64,000 nt of DNA from CBDCVO01 sp965223085 (GTDB lineage: Bacteria > Pseudomonadota > Gammaproteobacteria > Ga0077536): NCBI GenBank assembly GCA_965223085.1, contig OZ244981.1:682001-746000 (forward strand), read 5' to 3'. The notes under the pieces were generated by a model, which was not told where the DNA came from, did no database searches, and was given only the letters and a program-made list of their open reading frames with translations. Positions 1 to 8,343 of the stretch are shown here, one piece after another. A program made the position numbers and the translations under genes. The stretch's first letter is position 1. Each line of letters begins with the position of its first letter.

Positions 1-319
1 ACCCTGCGAACTCATCCCGGTTCCAGCGATTCACCGGCGAACTTCCCGGATACAATTCCTCATAGCTGCGCTCGACCGGGTCAAGCAGATACACATGCCC
101 GGTGATCCCATCACCCGACATCCCGCTGGCTATGATCCAAGCGGCCCCCTCAACCCAGACGAGATCTTCCGCATTCTGCGGACCGCAAATGAAGGTCATG
201 CCCTGTTGAGCAACGCATTCCTCGTCTTGATTGGACATAGCCTCTTGGGTAGTGGGCACGCAGCCCATGATTGCCAGTACAACCGGCGCGGCTAATCGCA
301 TCAACCTGGGTCCTTTCAT
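1..319 (-). CDS. Lipoprotein, SMP-30/gluconolactonase-like beta-propeller (partial, cut by window start)
   Basis: An open frame runs off the left edge of the window on the minus strand. It begins at an ATG preceded by a GAGAGG ribosome site and encodes about 106 residues. The N-terminus is a lipoprotein signal ending in LAIMGC, so the mature protein is probably anchored through Cys20. The following stretch ICGPQNAEDLV, then WIIASGM and GHVYLLD, resembles the first blade of secreted SMP-30/gluconolactonase or paraoxonase-like beta-propellers, which act on lactones or esters. Only the N-terminal blade is visible, so the catalytic residues cannot be checked. The reading frame and signal are seen directly; the family call is inference from the short segment. 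Confidence 0.6.
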   Translation of the reverse strand, partial: MKGPRLMRLAAPVVLAIMGCVPTTQEAMSNQDEECVAQQGMTFICGPQNAEDLVWVEGAAWIIASGMSGDGITGHVYLLDPVERSYEELYPGSSPVNRWNRDEFAG

Positions 320-466
320 GGCCCCTCTCACTTCCCAGCACCTGTCGTCTATCGGCATAGTGCAATTGCATCACGTACAAATGTAGTCACAAAACTATAT
401 TTCAAAGTTGTTGAACCCGCCAGGGATGCTGCGGAAACCTTTCATACACAAGATAGAGAGATTTCA

Positions 467-1180
467 ATGAAAGCAAACAACACGGCGTCACGACAACTCG
501 CCTGGACTGCAGTAGCCTGCTCGAGGGGGAGCATTAACGAAACACCCAGGATGACTAAGTATCGGCAGGCTGCTGCGTTCGGCCTGATGAGCGCAGCCTT
601 AACGGCATTCACTGTCGGAACGGCAAATGCAGACCAACAAGGCGCAGACCCTTCCATTGGCAAAAAAGCGCTTAAAGTTAAGGTGGTTAACACAGCGCGC
701 GTAAAGGTTGTGAACAAGCCCGGCGTGACCATTGAAAACGACAAGGCATCCCCGGTTCCTGTGAGCGTCGTTAACGGGGCGGGAGGCGTCGGAAGGTTTC
801 TCACTGAATACCAGATCATTGGCTTTACGGCGAATTCGTACAATGGCCGAATGCAAGACGCTGACCGAATGGATCCTGAAGATATACACGAGCGACCCTT
901 GAAAGGAGCAGCGGCCATGAACCGCCTTTGCCGTGAGGTAGCCCCGAATGCCCGAGCCGCCACGGTGGATGATCTAAACCGCTCGGTCGACACACCAGAG
1001 CCTTTCCCTGCGGCAGGAGCATGGATTAAGAGGTGGTCCCCACCGGCTGGACAGGAAAGGAGAACTGCTAAGTGGAATCTTCTGAGATACTTCTCATTGA
1101 GAGAAGGAGCAGAAGATGACGAAAAGAAAACGACGGAATTATTCGGCGGCATTCAAAGCGAAGGTGGCGATCGGAGGTGA
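467..1180 (+). CDS. Hypothetical secreted protein with 3' end replaced by an IS3 insertion
   Basis: This 237-residue frame is not assignable to a family. An internal ATG at 551 begins a convincing Sec signal peptide (MTKYRQAAAFGLMSAALTAF, then TVGTANA, cleavage before DQQG), so the native start may be 551. The ATG at 467 has the better ribosome site (AGAGAG, 8 nt away). The mature part has a valine-rich repeat-like stretch (VKVVNTARVKVVN, PVPVSVVNG). From about 1070 onward the frame runs into IS3 sequence, and the last ~35 residues overlap IS3 orfA in another frame. The natural C-terminus is therefore lost and the protein is probably a truncated fusion. Confidence 0.5.
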   Translation: MKANNTASRQLAWTAVACSRGSINETPRMTKYRQAAAFGLMSAALTAFTVGTANADQQGADPSIGKKALKVKVVNTARVKVVNKPGVTIENDKASPVPVSVVNGAGGVGRFLTEYQIIGFTANSYNGRMQDADRMDPEDIHERPLKGAAAMNRLCREVAPNARAATVDDLNRSVDTPEPFPAAGAWIKRWSPPAGQERRTAKWNLLRYFSLREGAEDDEKKTTELFGGIQSEGGDRR

Positions 1181-1870
1181 TCGGACCCTGGCAGAGCGGT
1201 CAGAGCAGTTCGACGTTCACCCGAATCAGATCCAAGACTGGAAGAAGAAGCTGACAGAGAATGCGGCGCAGGTTTTCGGTGCCGGTGCGGTAGCCGCTGC
1301 ACAGACTGAGCAAGAGGCCGAGAAGCTGCACGCGAAGATAGGCCAGCTGACGATGGAGAACGATTTTCTGTCAAAGTTTCTCGGACGCGATCTGTGAGCG
1401 AGCGCCGAGCAGTTGTTCATAGTGCTCACGAACTACCGAAGGTGCGGTATTGTGGGTTGTTGGATATGACGCGTTCGACGTCGTACTACCAGGGCAAGGG
1501 TGTCTCAAAGGAAGACCTCGAATTGATGCGGCTAATCGATGAGATCCACCTGGAGTTGCCATTTTACGGTTTGCGCCGGATCCGAGATGAGCTGACGGAT
1601 CGGGGTCATCGGGTCAATCGCAAACGGATGCAACGATTGATGCATCAGATGGGTATCTCGGCGCTGTACCCGAAGCGGAAGACGAGCAAGCCTGGGAAGG
1701 GTCACAAGGTCTATCCGTACTTGCTTAGGGGCCTGTCGATAGCGCGGCCGAATCAGATCTGGGCTGCGGATATCTGTTACTTGCCGATGGCGAAAGGCTT
1801 CATGTACCTGGTTGCCATCATGGACTGGCACTCGCGCCGGGTGTTGTCCTGGCGGCAGTCATCAAGGACC
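1075..1870 (+). mobile_element. IS3-family insertion sequence remnant, 3' end deleted
   Basis: The segment has the two-frame orfA/orfB structure of IS3-family elements. The left boundary is placed just upstream of orfA, where the host gene's composition ends; the exact terminal repeat is not recognisable. The right end is missing: orfB stops after the second catalytic Asp, so the DDE active site is incomplete and the copy cannot transpose by itself. It interrupts the secreted-protein gene to its left and is followed within 160 bp by a toxin-antitoxin operon. Boundaries are approximate. Confidence 0.7.
1116..1397 (+). CDS. IS3-family transposase OrfA
   Basis: This 93-residue protein starts MTKRKRRNYSAAFKAKV and continues with a helix-turn-helix (LAERSEQFDVHPNQIQDWKK). 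It ends in a leucine-zipper-like helix with KLHAKIGQLTMENDFLSK, the signature of IS3-family OrfA. A good ribosome site (AAGGAGCAG) lies 4-10 nt upstream of the ATG. In intact elements OrfA binds the terminal repeats and is extended into OrfAB by a -1 ribosomal frameshift. Here OrfB overlaps its end by 4 nt but is truncated, so OrfA is probably a non-functional leftover. Confidence 0.85.
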   Translation: MTKRKRRNYSAAFKAKVAIGGDRTLAERSEQFDVHPNQIQDWKKKLTENAAQVFGAGAVAAAQTEQEAEKLHAKIGQLTMENDFLSKFLGRDL

Positions 1871-1906
1871 CGGAGCTCGTGCGCTCCACGCTGGTGGTCA
1901 GCGTGA
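1394..1906 (+). pseudogene. IS3-family transposase OrfB, C-terminally truncated
   Basis: The frame encodes the N-terminal region of an rve-type integrase: HTH_21-like segment with FYGLRRIRDEL, then WAADICYLP (first catalytic Asp) and AIMDWHSRRVLSW (second Asp). After RVLSW homology ends and unrelated residues follow to a stop, so the third acidic residue (Glu) of the DDE triad is absent. Full-length OrfB proteins are about 270-290 residues; this one is 170, of which about 155 look genuine. It is a dead transposase fragment. Confidence 0.8.
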
Positions 1907-1957
1907 GGGCCGTTGGCGGCCCAGAATACCCGAGTTAGGCGCCTCCAGCACACGAAT

Positions 1958-1986
1958 TTGCACGGTTTACGGTTCTGAGCTATTAT
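1958..1986 (+). promoter_or_regulatory. Sigma70-like promoter of the RES/Xre operon
   Basis: TTGCAC (1958-1963) and TATTAT (1981-1986) are separated by exactly 17 nt and lie about 40 nt upstream of the antitoxin ATG at 2025. The site is just outside the IS3 remnant. The AT-rich segment around and after the -10 (1981-2010) is the natural place for autoregulatory binding by the HTH antitoxin, but I see only an imperfect inverted repeat there. Confidence 0.5.
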
Positions 1987-2024
1987 ATACTATGTCTCCT
2001 AGATATCGATAGCCAAGGTGCCCC

Positions 2025-2606
2025 ATGGGCGGAATTGAATACGCGATTGATTATCTCGAAGCACGAGGGATCTCCAGCCCGGAGGCCCTTACGGACGCCT
2101 TGAAACGCGTCTTGGACAGCATGGAACCGACGGTATACGAGGCGCCGGAGAGTGGGCTCACGGCGCAGGAGCAAGCTGTGCTCCACGAGGGAGGCCTGCG
2201 CCTCAAGCGTTCCAGTGGTCGCGATTTGGTTGCCGAGGGCGCCGTCAGGTTTGCCGCGCTCGTTGAACGTAGCCTGTCGGCTGAGGAAGTGGCGAAACGG
2301 CTCAAAGTGACGCCAGGGCGAGTCCATCAGATGATTTCGAACAGAGAGCTCTATAGCTTTCGCCTCGACGGCAAGCGCCTCGTACCGGAGTTCCAGTTCG
2401 CAAACGGCAAGCTGATTCCCAACATCGCCCAGGTCAACAAAGTGCTGCCGGACACGATGCACCCATTGGGCGTCTTCAATTTCTTGCACCTGGAGAACAC
2501 CGATCTCTACATCGATGAGGAACAAGAGGAATTGCTCTCTCCAATAGCCTGGTTAGCCGAAGGGCGTGATCCGGAACGGGTTATCTTCATGGCCAAGCAC
2601 CTGTGA
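2025..2606 (+). CDS. Xre/MbcA-type antitoxin of a RES-Xre toxin-antitoxin system
   Basis: This 193-residue protein has a central helix-turn-helix (LSAEEVAKRLKVTPGRVHQM, about residues 86-105). The C-terminal domain ends in LLSPIAWLAEGRDPERVIFM, matching the DUF2384/MbcA-ParS type C-terminus that neutralises RES toxins. Antitoxins of this class bind their own promoter through the HTH and cover the toxin active site with the C-terminal domain. The toxin gene follows immediately (4 nt gap to GTG 2611, or overlap if the toxin starts at GTG 2566), so the pair is one translationally coupled operon. It appears intact, in contrast to most neighbours. Confidence 0.8.
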   Translation: MGGIEYAIDYLEARGISSPEALTDALKRVLDSMEPTVYEAPESGLTAQEQAVLHEGGLRLKRSSGRDLVAEGAVRFAALVERSLSAEEVAKRLKVTPGRVHQMISNRELYSFRLDGKRLVPEFQFANGKLIPNIAQVNKVLPDTMHPLGVFNFLHLENTDLYIDEEQEELLSPIAWLAEGRDPERVIFMAKHL

Positions 2607-2610
2607 TTTT

Positions 2611-3264
2611 GTGCCTAAGCTACCGCACCACCCTGATATCCCCCAGCTACGTCGAATCGAGCCGACGCCCCGGACAATCGACACGCAACAATTGTGGCAT
2701 CGCGTCTATCGTCGTGGGGGGCGGCACCCGACCCAATGGAACGCGCTACGGTTTTTCGGGCCAACAGACGCGCGCTTTGACCACCACCTGCCCGACGATT
2801 CCGGGAACGGACAAGAACAACAGCGTGGGATTCTCTACCTGGCTAGCGACGTGCCGACATGCCTTGCGGAGGTTTACCAGGAGAATCGAGAAGTCGATAC
2901 CAACGACCGAAATCCGTGGCTCGTTTCATTTCGACTTTCCGCCTCGCTGGCAGTACTGGATCTGACAGATACGTTCCCAGTTCAGGCAGGCGCCTCGATG
3001 AAACTGATCAGCGGACCACGGGCGTATGCAAGGAATTGGGCGAGGGGGTTCTACGAGGCGTACGCAAACATCGATGGCCTCTATTTCCTATCATCAATGA
3101 CGAATCGTCCCGTACTCGCGCTTTTTGAGCGCGCCACGAAGAAAGGGCCGTTCCCAAAAACACCCTTGTTTCACCGGAGTCTTGATTCGCCTCTACTGCT
3201 CATCCCACTTCAGGAAGCCTGTAAGGACATCAGTTACCGCTTGACACCAAAGACGCCATTCTGA
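2611..3264 (+). CDS. RES-domain toxin (NAD+ phosphorylase/glycohydrolase family)
   Basis: The protein carries the RES domain with its three name-giving residues in order: Arg in LWHRVYRR, Glu in CLAEVYQ and Ser in YFLSSMTNRPVLALF. Characterised RES toxins (for example MbcT) deplete NAD+ by phosphorolysis or hydrolysis. GTG 2611 gives 217 residues, the usual length, and starts 4 nt after the antitoxin stop. An alternative GTG at 2566 would add 15 residues overlapping the antitoxin. The domain and operon are visible; enzymatic activity is inferred from the family. Confidence 0.85.
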   Translation: MPKLPHHPDIPQLRRIEPTPRTIDTQQLWHRVYRRGGRHPTQWNALRFFGPTDARFDHHLPDDSGNGQEQQRGILYLASDVPTCLAEVYQENREVDTNDRNPWLVSFRLSASLAVLDLTDTFPVQAGASMKLISGPRAYARNWARGFYEAYANIDGLYFLSSMTNRPVLALFERATKKGPFPKTPLFHRSLDSPLLLIPLQEACKDISYRLTPKTPF

Positions 3265-3330
3265 CTTCAAAGTCAGCCAGCGAGATTCGTGTCTGTTCGG
3301 GACGATCAGTAACGGACCTTTCAAGATGCG

Positions 3331-3552
3331 TCATCGGCAATACGCTATGACGCGCGCGAGATGGCGCCCACCAACCGGCGTGACGGATTCGACTTGTCCG
3401 ACCACGCCCTCGAGAATCGCAGGATCCGTGACTAACGCCTGCGGCAGCTCGACGGTTTGTTCGTACGCGATCCGCACGGCAGCGTCGGCCGGATCGGGCG
3501 CGTCGATGAGATACGTGGCGTGCACGACGGTTGCGGGCGCGAGTGGCGGCAT
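3331..3552 (-). pseudogene. RuBisCO-like protein, N-terminal fragment
   Basis: The 73-residue frame contains ATYLIDA, AYEQTVELP, EGVVGQVESVTPVG and ARVIAY in the order and spacing of the N-terminal domain of RuBisCO-like (form IV) large-subunit proteins, where EQ(S/T)VE(M/L)P and the VGRVE motif are characteristic. Homology stops at AY and a stop follows two codons later. The TIM-barrel catalytic domain of ~330 residues is absent, and the space downstream is taken by the RES toxin gene. I read it as a remnant left by a deletion or by insertion of the toxin-antitoxin operon. The family call rests on short motifs. Confidence 0.5.
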
Positions 3553-3694
3553 GGGCGATCGGTCCGGATGCGATTCAGGGCGTGTTCAGCGCTTCGGCGT
3601 TGCACTAGCGTGCGGATGCTACCGAAACTCGCGCTACAATCCAAAGCGCTGAAGGCCCCGGAGCGCTGTCTCCACTTGAGTGGCGAACCTGACG

Positions 3695-4222
3695 ATGAAC
3701 CTATACCTGCGTACCCGATCCTTAGCGCGCTAGCTAATGCTGTTGGGCGGATTGACCACGACATGTGTCGCGCTCGCGGGCACGAACGCGATCCATGGGT
3801 TGTGGATCGAACCAGAAACGGGCGGTTCGGTGAAGTTATACGCATGCGAAGACGGCGTTAGTTTGTGCGGACGCATCATCTCGCTACCGCAAGGTAAACA
3901 GCGGCTAGACGAGAATAATCCGGATCCCGCGCTGCGTGAACGCGATCTCGTCGGACTGGAGATCCTGCAAGATTTTAAACCGGTGGCCACCGGCGTCTGG
4001 GAAGGTGGGGGCGAACAGGGTCGCATTCCGGGCCGCATTTATCTGCCGGTCAACGGCGACACGCTGGGTGACGCAAAAAACACCTATTAAATTCGTTACG
4101 ACGGTAGCGATACGTTGGAGATTCGGGCGAAGAAGTGCTGGCTATGCGTGTTGAAGAGCACGTGGCGCGGCGCGCCCCCAACCGCTGACGAGGTCGTCGG
4201 CGATGCGGCCGTCGCCGATTAG
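3695..4222 (+). pseudogene. DUF2147-family secreted protein broken by two in-frame stops
   Basis: One frame runs from ATG 3695 to TAG 4222 and reads as a complete DUF2147 protein: a signal peptide (MNLYLRTRSLAR, then LMLLGGLTTTCVALAG), GLWIEPETGG, LCGRIISLP, NNPDPALRERDLVGLEIL, GVWEGG, and an ALEIR-like C-terminus ending in LKSTWRGA. It is interrupted by TAG inside the signal peptide (3731-3733) and TAA at 4088-4090. The longest open part, from ATG 3737, lacks the basic n-region of a signal peptide and the C-terminal strand. No frameshift is needed to recover the family, so two nonsense mutations are the simplest explanation. Confidence 0.7.
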
Positions 4223-4235
4223 CAACGGCCACCAT

Positions 4236-4750
4236 TTACCAGGTTAAATCGTCCGGCACTTGATACTCGGCGTAAGGGTCGTCGCCGTCAGTGCTGTTGC
4301 CCGCCTCGGCGGTTGCCCGGAACGCCACCGCGGCGGGACGACGCGCGGCAATCTTATCGGCGATCTCGGCCGGTACGAGTTCGTAGTGGCCGCGCATTTT
4401 CGCTACGGCGAGCGTGCCGGCGACGAGCGCCGCGCACTTTACCGCGATCCTCGAAGTTGAATCGTTCGCCCGTGGTTACGCGTTCGATGCGACGCGTGGA
4501 GATTAGATCGCGGATCTGTGCAGTGGTTTCACGCTCGGCCCGCTCTTCTGCCTGCTTCTTAGAGAGTGCACGATCCCGCGCGGCTTTTTCCGCCCGCTGA
4601 CGTTTCGCACGATCAGCCTGCTCGTTGTCCCGCGATTTTTTTTGCGTTCTGTTGCTTGCGCCGCTTGCGCTCGGTCTGCTCGACCTGCCGCGCGCGCTTT
4701 TCATCAAAGACGCCGGCTTTCAGCAACTGGTCTCTCAGTGATCCGGCCAT
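4236..4750 (-). pseudogene. DUF2058 (YaiL-like) protein with two frameshifts
   Basis: Starting at ATG 4750 the minus strand encodes MAGSLRDQLLKAGVFDEK and a Lys/Arg/Gln-rich helix typical of DUF2058. At the run of eight A residues near 4638 the frame shifts into the one carrying AQIRDLISTRRIER and FNFEDRGKVR. A second shift near 4425 moves into ALVAGTLAVAKMRGHYELVP and a C-terminus ending DDPYAEYQVPDDLTW, the DUF2058 hallmark, with a TAA stop at 4236. The whole gene is therefore present in three frames. The first shift lies in a homopolymer and could be a sequencing error; the second does not. Confidence 0.75.
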
Positions 4751-4818
4751 CGGGTGGTTTCCGGGTTACGGGACTGGGGATCTTGCCGGCACGCTGGCGC
4801 GATGTCTTGTCCCCGAGC

Positions 4819-6297
4819 TCAATCAGTCTGGAACTCGTCCGAGGCCGTCGACAGCGGCACGGCCAGCACGAATTCATTGGTGGCAATGAGCGGCCGAAAA
4901 CCGAGCTCCGCCAAACGCGCTGCGTGCCCCGCACTGCGGCTCGCCAGTACGTAGGGTGCCGCAGCAATCGCCGCGTTGTGCGCCGGCGTGCGCGGCGGTG
5001 GCGCTAGTATCGGCTCGACACCCAGGTAGTAATACACCCAGTCCCGATGCGTGTTTTGCCAGCGCGAACTGTTGGGGGGAATCAAATAACCTTCGATGAT
5101 GACCGGATGCAAATAATCTTGCGCGTGCGCCGCGACATGTAGGCGCATCTGTGCCAACGCATCGCGGCGATCACGACCGAAGTCTGTCGTGGAGACATAC
5201 CAGCAAATTGCAAATACCAAGAGTGCCGCGATGCCGGCCACAATCGCGCCCGGTAGTCGCGTCAGCGCGCGTTCGATCACAACCGCGGCGAGCGCCGCCA
5301 GCGCGGGGATCGCAGGATACAGGTAGCGAATATCGTGGTCCGGTTTTGTGACGCTACCGAGCACGATCAGCACCGTCCAAGCGATCAACCAGTTTTCTGT
5401 TTGCGGAGACGCCTCGCGTCGTCCCGTGGTCGGTTTGACGAACGAACGCCACAGCGGCAACAGCAGACCGAGCAGCATGAAGGGTAACCACGGCCAATAG
5501 CGCATGGCCGGTCTCACCCCGTATTCAAGCCAGGCGGATTGCCAGAAATTCAAATCCGGGTTGGAACTTGGCCGAGCGAAATCCTCCGTCAGCGAAAACA
5601 CCGGTGCCAAGCCGTGCTCGAAGATCAGAAAGCCGTACCACGCGAGAATCGGCGAGAGCATCACAACGCCCGGCCACCACAAGCCGCGCCGTCGGGAATC
5701 CGGTACCAACCACCAATGCAGCAGCATGATGGGCACGGCCATCAGACTAATTGGGCCTTTCGATAGCAGCGCGATAGAGAGGCCGCCAAACATCGCGATG
5801 CTGCCCAGCGGCCTGTCGCGATCGAGATATCCGCGCACGGCGAGCAGGATGCCGGCGAGCATCGCCGGTTCCATCCGCAAGGACGTGCCGAATTGCACGA
5901 ACGTACTGTTCGTCAGCACGATAAATGCGGCGATCACCGCGACCCGCGGATTTGCGACGCGGCGGACCAGTGAGTAGGTAAGCGCAACGCAAATAAAGCC
6001 GAACGCTCGCGGGGCGACGGTTGCGGCGAAATGCGTGTAGCCGAACACCTTCATCGCCAATGCGCAGCACCAGATCAGCAGCGGCGGTTTTAGCAAATAG
6101 GCCTCGGCGCCGGTAAAGATGTAAAGCGGATCCCCGTGTTCGACGATTTCGCGCGCGAGCGCTGCATAAAACACGGCGGTTGCGTGGAGTTCATCGATAG
6201 CAGCGTTGGCGAACATCACGAGGCCGCTTAAGGTCATTAGGATGAGCCACGCCAGCGTGTTGTTCCGTGCGCCCGGATCGGCGAAAAGTCGATTCAT
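4819..6297 (-). CDS. ArnT/PMT-like family 39 glycosyltransferase (integral membrane)
   Basis: The 492-residue protein has about ten hydrophobic segments and the GT39 layout. A first periplasmic loop with an acidic pair (DELHA, residues 35-39) follows TM1, then comes KPPLLIW, and a C-terminal soluble part follows the last membrane segment. Enzymes of this class transfer a sugar from a polyprenyl-phosphate donor to lipid A or proteins on the periplasmic face. GT4 glycosyltransferase lies 11 nt upstream on the same strand, so the two likely form an operon for envelope glycosylation. The acceptor cannot be told from sequence. Confidence 0.8.
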   Translation of the reverse strand: MNRLFADPGARNNTLAWLILMTLSGLVMFANAAIDELHATAVFYAALAREIVEHGDPLYIFTGAEAYLLKPPLLIWCCALAMKVFGYTHFAATVAPRAFGFICVALTYSLVRRVANPRVAVIAAFIVLTNSTFVQFGTSLRMEPAMLAGILLAVRGYLDRDRPLGSIAMFGGLSIALLSKGPISLMAVPIMLLHWWLVPDSRRRGLWWPGVVMLSPILAWYGFLIFEHGLAPVFSLTEDFARPSSNPDLNFWQSAWLEYGVRPAMRYWPWLPFMLLGLLLPLWRSFVKPTTGRREASPQTENWLIAWTVLIVLGSVTKPDHDIRYLYPAIPALAALAAVVIERALTRLPGAIVAGIAALLVFAICWYVSTTDFGRDRRDALAQMRLHVAAHAQDYLHPVIIEGYLIPPNSSRWQNTHRDWVYYYLGVEPILAPPPRTPAHNAAIAAAPYVLASRSAGHAARLAELGFRPLIATNEFVLAVPLSTASDEFQTD

Positions 6298-6308
6298 CTC
6301 GTGATCGT

Positions 6309-7367
6309 TTACGACGCCGCGGGCGCGTCGCGCGAGGTGCCGTCCACGATGTTTGCGTATAGCGTTTCGTACTGTGGGATTACGGCGCTGCAGTCGTACA
6401 ATGTCATATAGCGCTCAAATGCGGCGTCCGCGCGCTGCTCGCGTTCCGTGGTCGATTGCAGCGCGGCGCGGAGCGCGCCAGCTAATTCGGTCACGTCGTT
6501 AGGCGCGACTAACCAGGCGACACGGTCGTCCAGGATTTCCGTCGGGCCGTGGGTCTTTGTTGAAACGATCGCGCGTTTTCGCGCCATCGCTTCTAGCACC
6601 ACGATGCCAAACGGTTCGTCGAGCGATGGCAGCACGAAGATCTGACCGCTGTCTATCAGATCGGCGATATTCTCGATCCACCCGACAAACCGCACCTTGT
6701 CCTGCAGCCCAAAAGTGCCGCAGCGTGCTTCGAGTGCGGCGCGCTCCGGTCCATCGCCGGCGATGCTTACGCTGAACTGGTGTTCGGACTGCGCCAATTC
6801 AGCGAGCGCGTGCAGCAATACGTCATAACCCTTTTTCTTCACCAGGCGGCCGACGCTGACAAATGTCGCCGGCGGGTACGCGTCCGTTGTCGTTGTCGTC
6901 GCTAAACGCGAGAAGTGCGGGATAGTGCTAATGCGCTGGGCTGGAATGCCAGACTGCGCCAGGTAGTCGCGTTGCGAGGCGGTCGGCACGATAAAATGAT
7001 CCACGCCTTGGTAGTATTTCAGCTGTACATAGTTGTGCGTATTGGCCACAACCGGTAGGCCGGTCCCGCGCAGCGCGATGCTCGTCATGTGCGCCGCGCG
7101 CGCCAGATGGGTGTTAATCACGCTTGGCCAGAATTCGTCGATAAGCGCGCGTACGCGGCGTGGCGCCAGTCTGTCCCATGCACCACGCGTTGCAACGGTG
7201 GCGATCTCGATGCCCGGCACACCGTCAAAATGCGCCCGGCTCTCGCCGTCGGGATGACAAATCACCTGAATGCGATGTCCGCGTGCAGCAAGTTCGAGTG
7301 AGAGATCGACAAAATGTCGCTCGGCGCCGCCGAAGCCGCTTGCCAGCATGATTTGTGTAATGCGCAT
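6309..7367 (-). CDS. GT4 (GT-B) glycosyltransferase
   Basis: The protein begins MRITQIMLASGFGGAERHFV, the glycine-rich acceptor-side loop of GT4 enzymes. It carries the donor-binding C-terminal domain with VGRLVKKKGYDVLLHAL, AGDGPERAALE, VRFVGW and the EX7E motif in DEPFGIVVLEAMARKRAIV. ATG 7367 is preferred over an upstream in-frame codon at 7421 because it begins the Rossmann strand directly and has GGTGA about 10 nt upstream. It is cytoplasmic, probably using a nucleotide sugar, and is followed by the membrane GT39 gene. Confidence 0.85.
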   Translation of the reverse strand: MRITQIMLASGFGGAERHFVDLSLELAARGHRIQVICHPDGESRAHFDGVPGIEIATVATRGAWDRLAPRRVRALIDEFWPSVINTHLARAAHMTSIALRGTGLPVVANTHNYVQLKYYQGVDHFIVPTASQRDYLAQSGIPAQRISTIPHFSRLATTTTTDAYPPATFVSVGRLVKKKGYDVLLHALAELAQSEHQFSVSIAGDGPERAALEARCGTFGLQDKVRFVGWIENIADLIDSGQIFVLPSLDEPFGIVVLEAMARKRAIVSTKTHGPTEILDDRVAWLVAPNDVTELAGALRAALQSTTEREQRADAAFERYMTLYDCSAVIPQYETLYANIVDGTSRDAPAAS

Positions 7368-7600
7368 GCGCTTGAGATCACCGCGCTCGCGGCGGTTATT
7401 GAATTCGCGCCACGTAAACAAAGTTGCGAGTGAAAATCAAGCTGGCGGGGCTACGGGCGCGGCGACGTCGGGTTTGCGGCGCCGGGGGTGCGAATTGGCA
7501 CAGCGCAGCCCAACTAGAAATGCGAAGTTTTGCATCACCCAATAGGACCTGATCGGCTTGCGCACTACCGCGGCGGCCGATCGCGCAAGGAGCAGCAGTA

Positions 7601-8003
7601 ATGATTTCGCGATCGACCTTCATTCTCGCCATGATACTCGTTACCAACCCGAGCCTCGCAGCGCCTGTTTTCTATAACGATCAGGCGACCTTTCTTGCTG
7701 CGCTCACGTCGTCCACCACGTTCGACTTCGAAACTGCGAGCGGCTTTCCGGCCGACGGCCCCATCGGCAACTTCGGGCGCTGGTGCTGTTCTCTCGGACG
7801 CTACGTCCACGAATCCCACGTTCTTCGCACGGCGCGCCGGTGTCTACCTCATCAAACTCGTCGTAAACGATGGCGATACGGGGAGTCTACCGGGCACAGT
7901 GCGCGTCGCCGCTACAAGCGCAGAGTTGATCCTTCCGCCAGAGGTTCAGGAAGCGTACGACGCTGATCCGGACCAGTTAGACACCACGGCCGAGAACAGA
8001 TAA
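7601..8003 (+). pseudogene. Secreted surface protein fragment (PEP-CTERM-like N-terminus joined to PKD-like piece)
   Basis: ATG 7601 opens a signal peptide (ISRSTFILAMILVTNPSLAA) followed by FYNDQATFLAAL and TFDFETASGFP, a start typical of PEP-CTERM exosortase substrates. The frame is lost after GPIGNFG (about 7776). In the next frame GAVLSDATSTNPTF, AGVYLIKLVVNDG resembles the end of a PKD/REJ-type repeat and continues to a TAA at 8003. The two pieces do not belong to the same point of one domain, so this looks like a deletion scar or chimera rather than a simple frameshift. Confidence 0.45.
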
Positions 8004-8005
8004 AC

Positions 8006-8203
8006 AAATTTGCGCGGGCGCGTGGGCGTGATCCTAGTACAATCAATATTACCTTGTTCGCGCCGCCCGGTATGTTTCGCGAGCCAGTACAACTCGCGGA
8101 AATCGCGCAAGCAGGAGCCGATGATGCGGTGCTGTGATTATCGAGTACCAATGAACAAGACATGATTGCCGAACTCGAAGATCTCGCGGCTAAGATCTTC
8201 TAA
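8006..8203 (+). pseudogene. LLM-class (luciferase-like, F420-type) oxidoreductase, C-terminal remnant
   Basis: Without a start codon, the frame reads FARARGRDPSTINITLFAPP, LAEIAQAGADDAVL, a TGA stop at 8127-8129, then LSSTNEQDMIAELEDLA and a terminal TAA. This is the order of elements at the C-terminus of luciferase-like monooxygenases. The catalytic barrel is missing and there is an in-frame stop, so it is a decayed fragment adjacent to the preceding one. Confidence 0.5.
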
Positions 8204-8343
8204 GCGCGATGTTACAATGCGGCAGGTAATAATTGTTAAACACCACGGTGGCCATATGCCTGGATCTCGGAAGGTAGTTTTCGGCTCAAAAGGATCGCAG
8301 TTGCGCTGGGGAATATTGGCGAGCATTGTGGTATTCGCGATGA

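Noticed and set aside
3695..4222. Stop-codon recoding or programmed read-through in the DUF2147 gene
   Set aside because: The two stops are of different types (TAG and TAA) and other genes here end normally with both; neighbouring genes are also broken. Inactivation is simpler.
4236..4750. Programmed frameshifting in the DUF2058 gene
   Set aside because: Two shifts would be needed, the second has no slippery sequence, and relatives encode the protein in a single frame.
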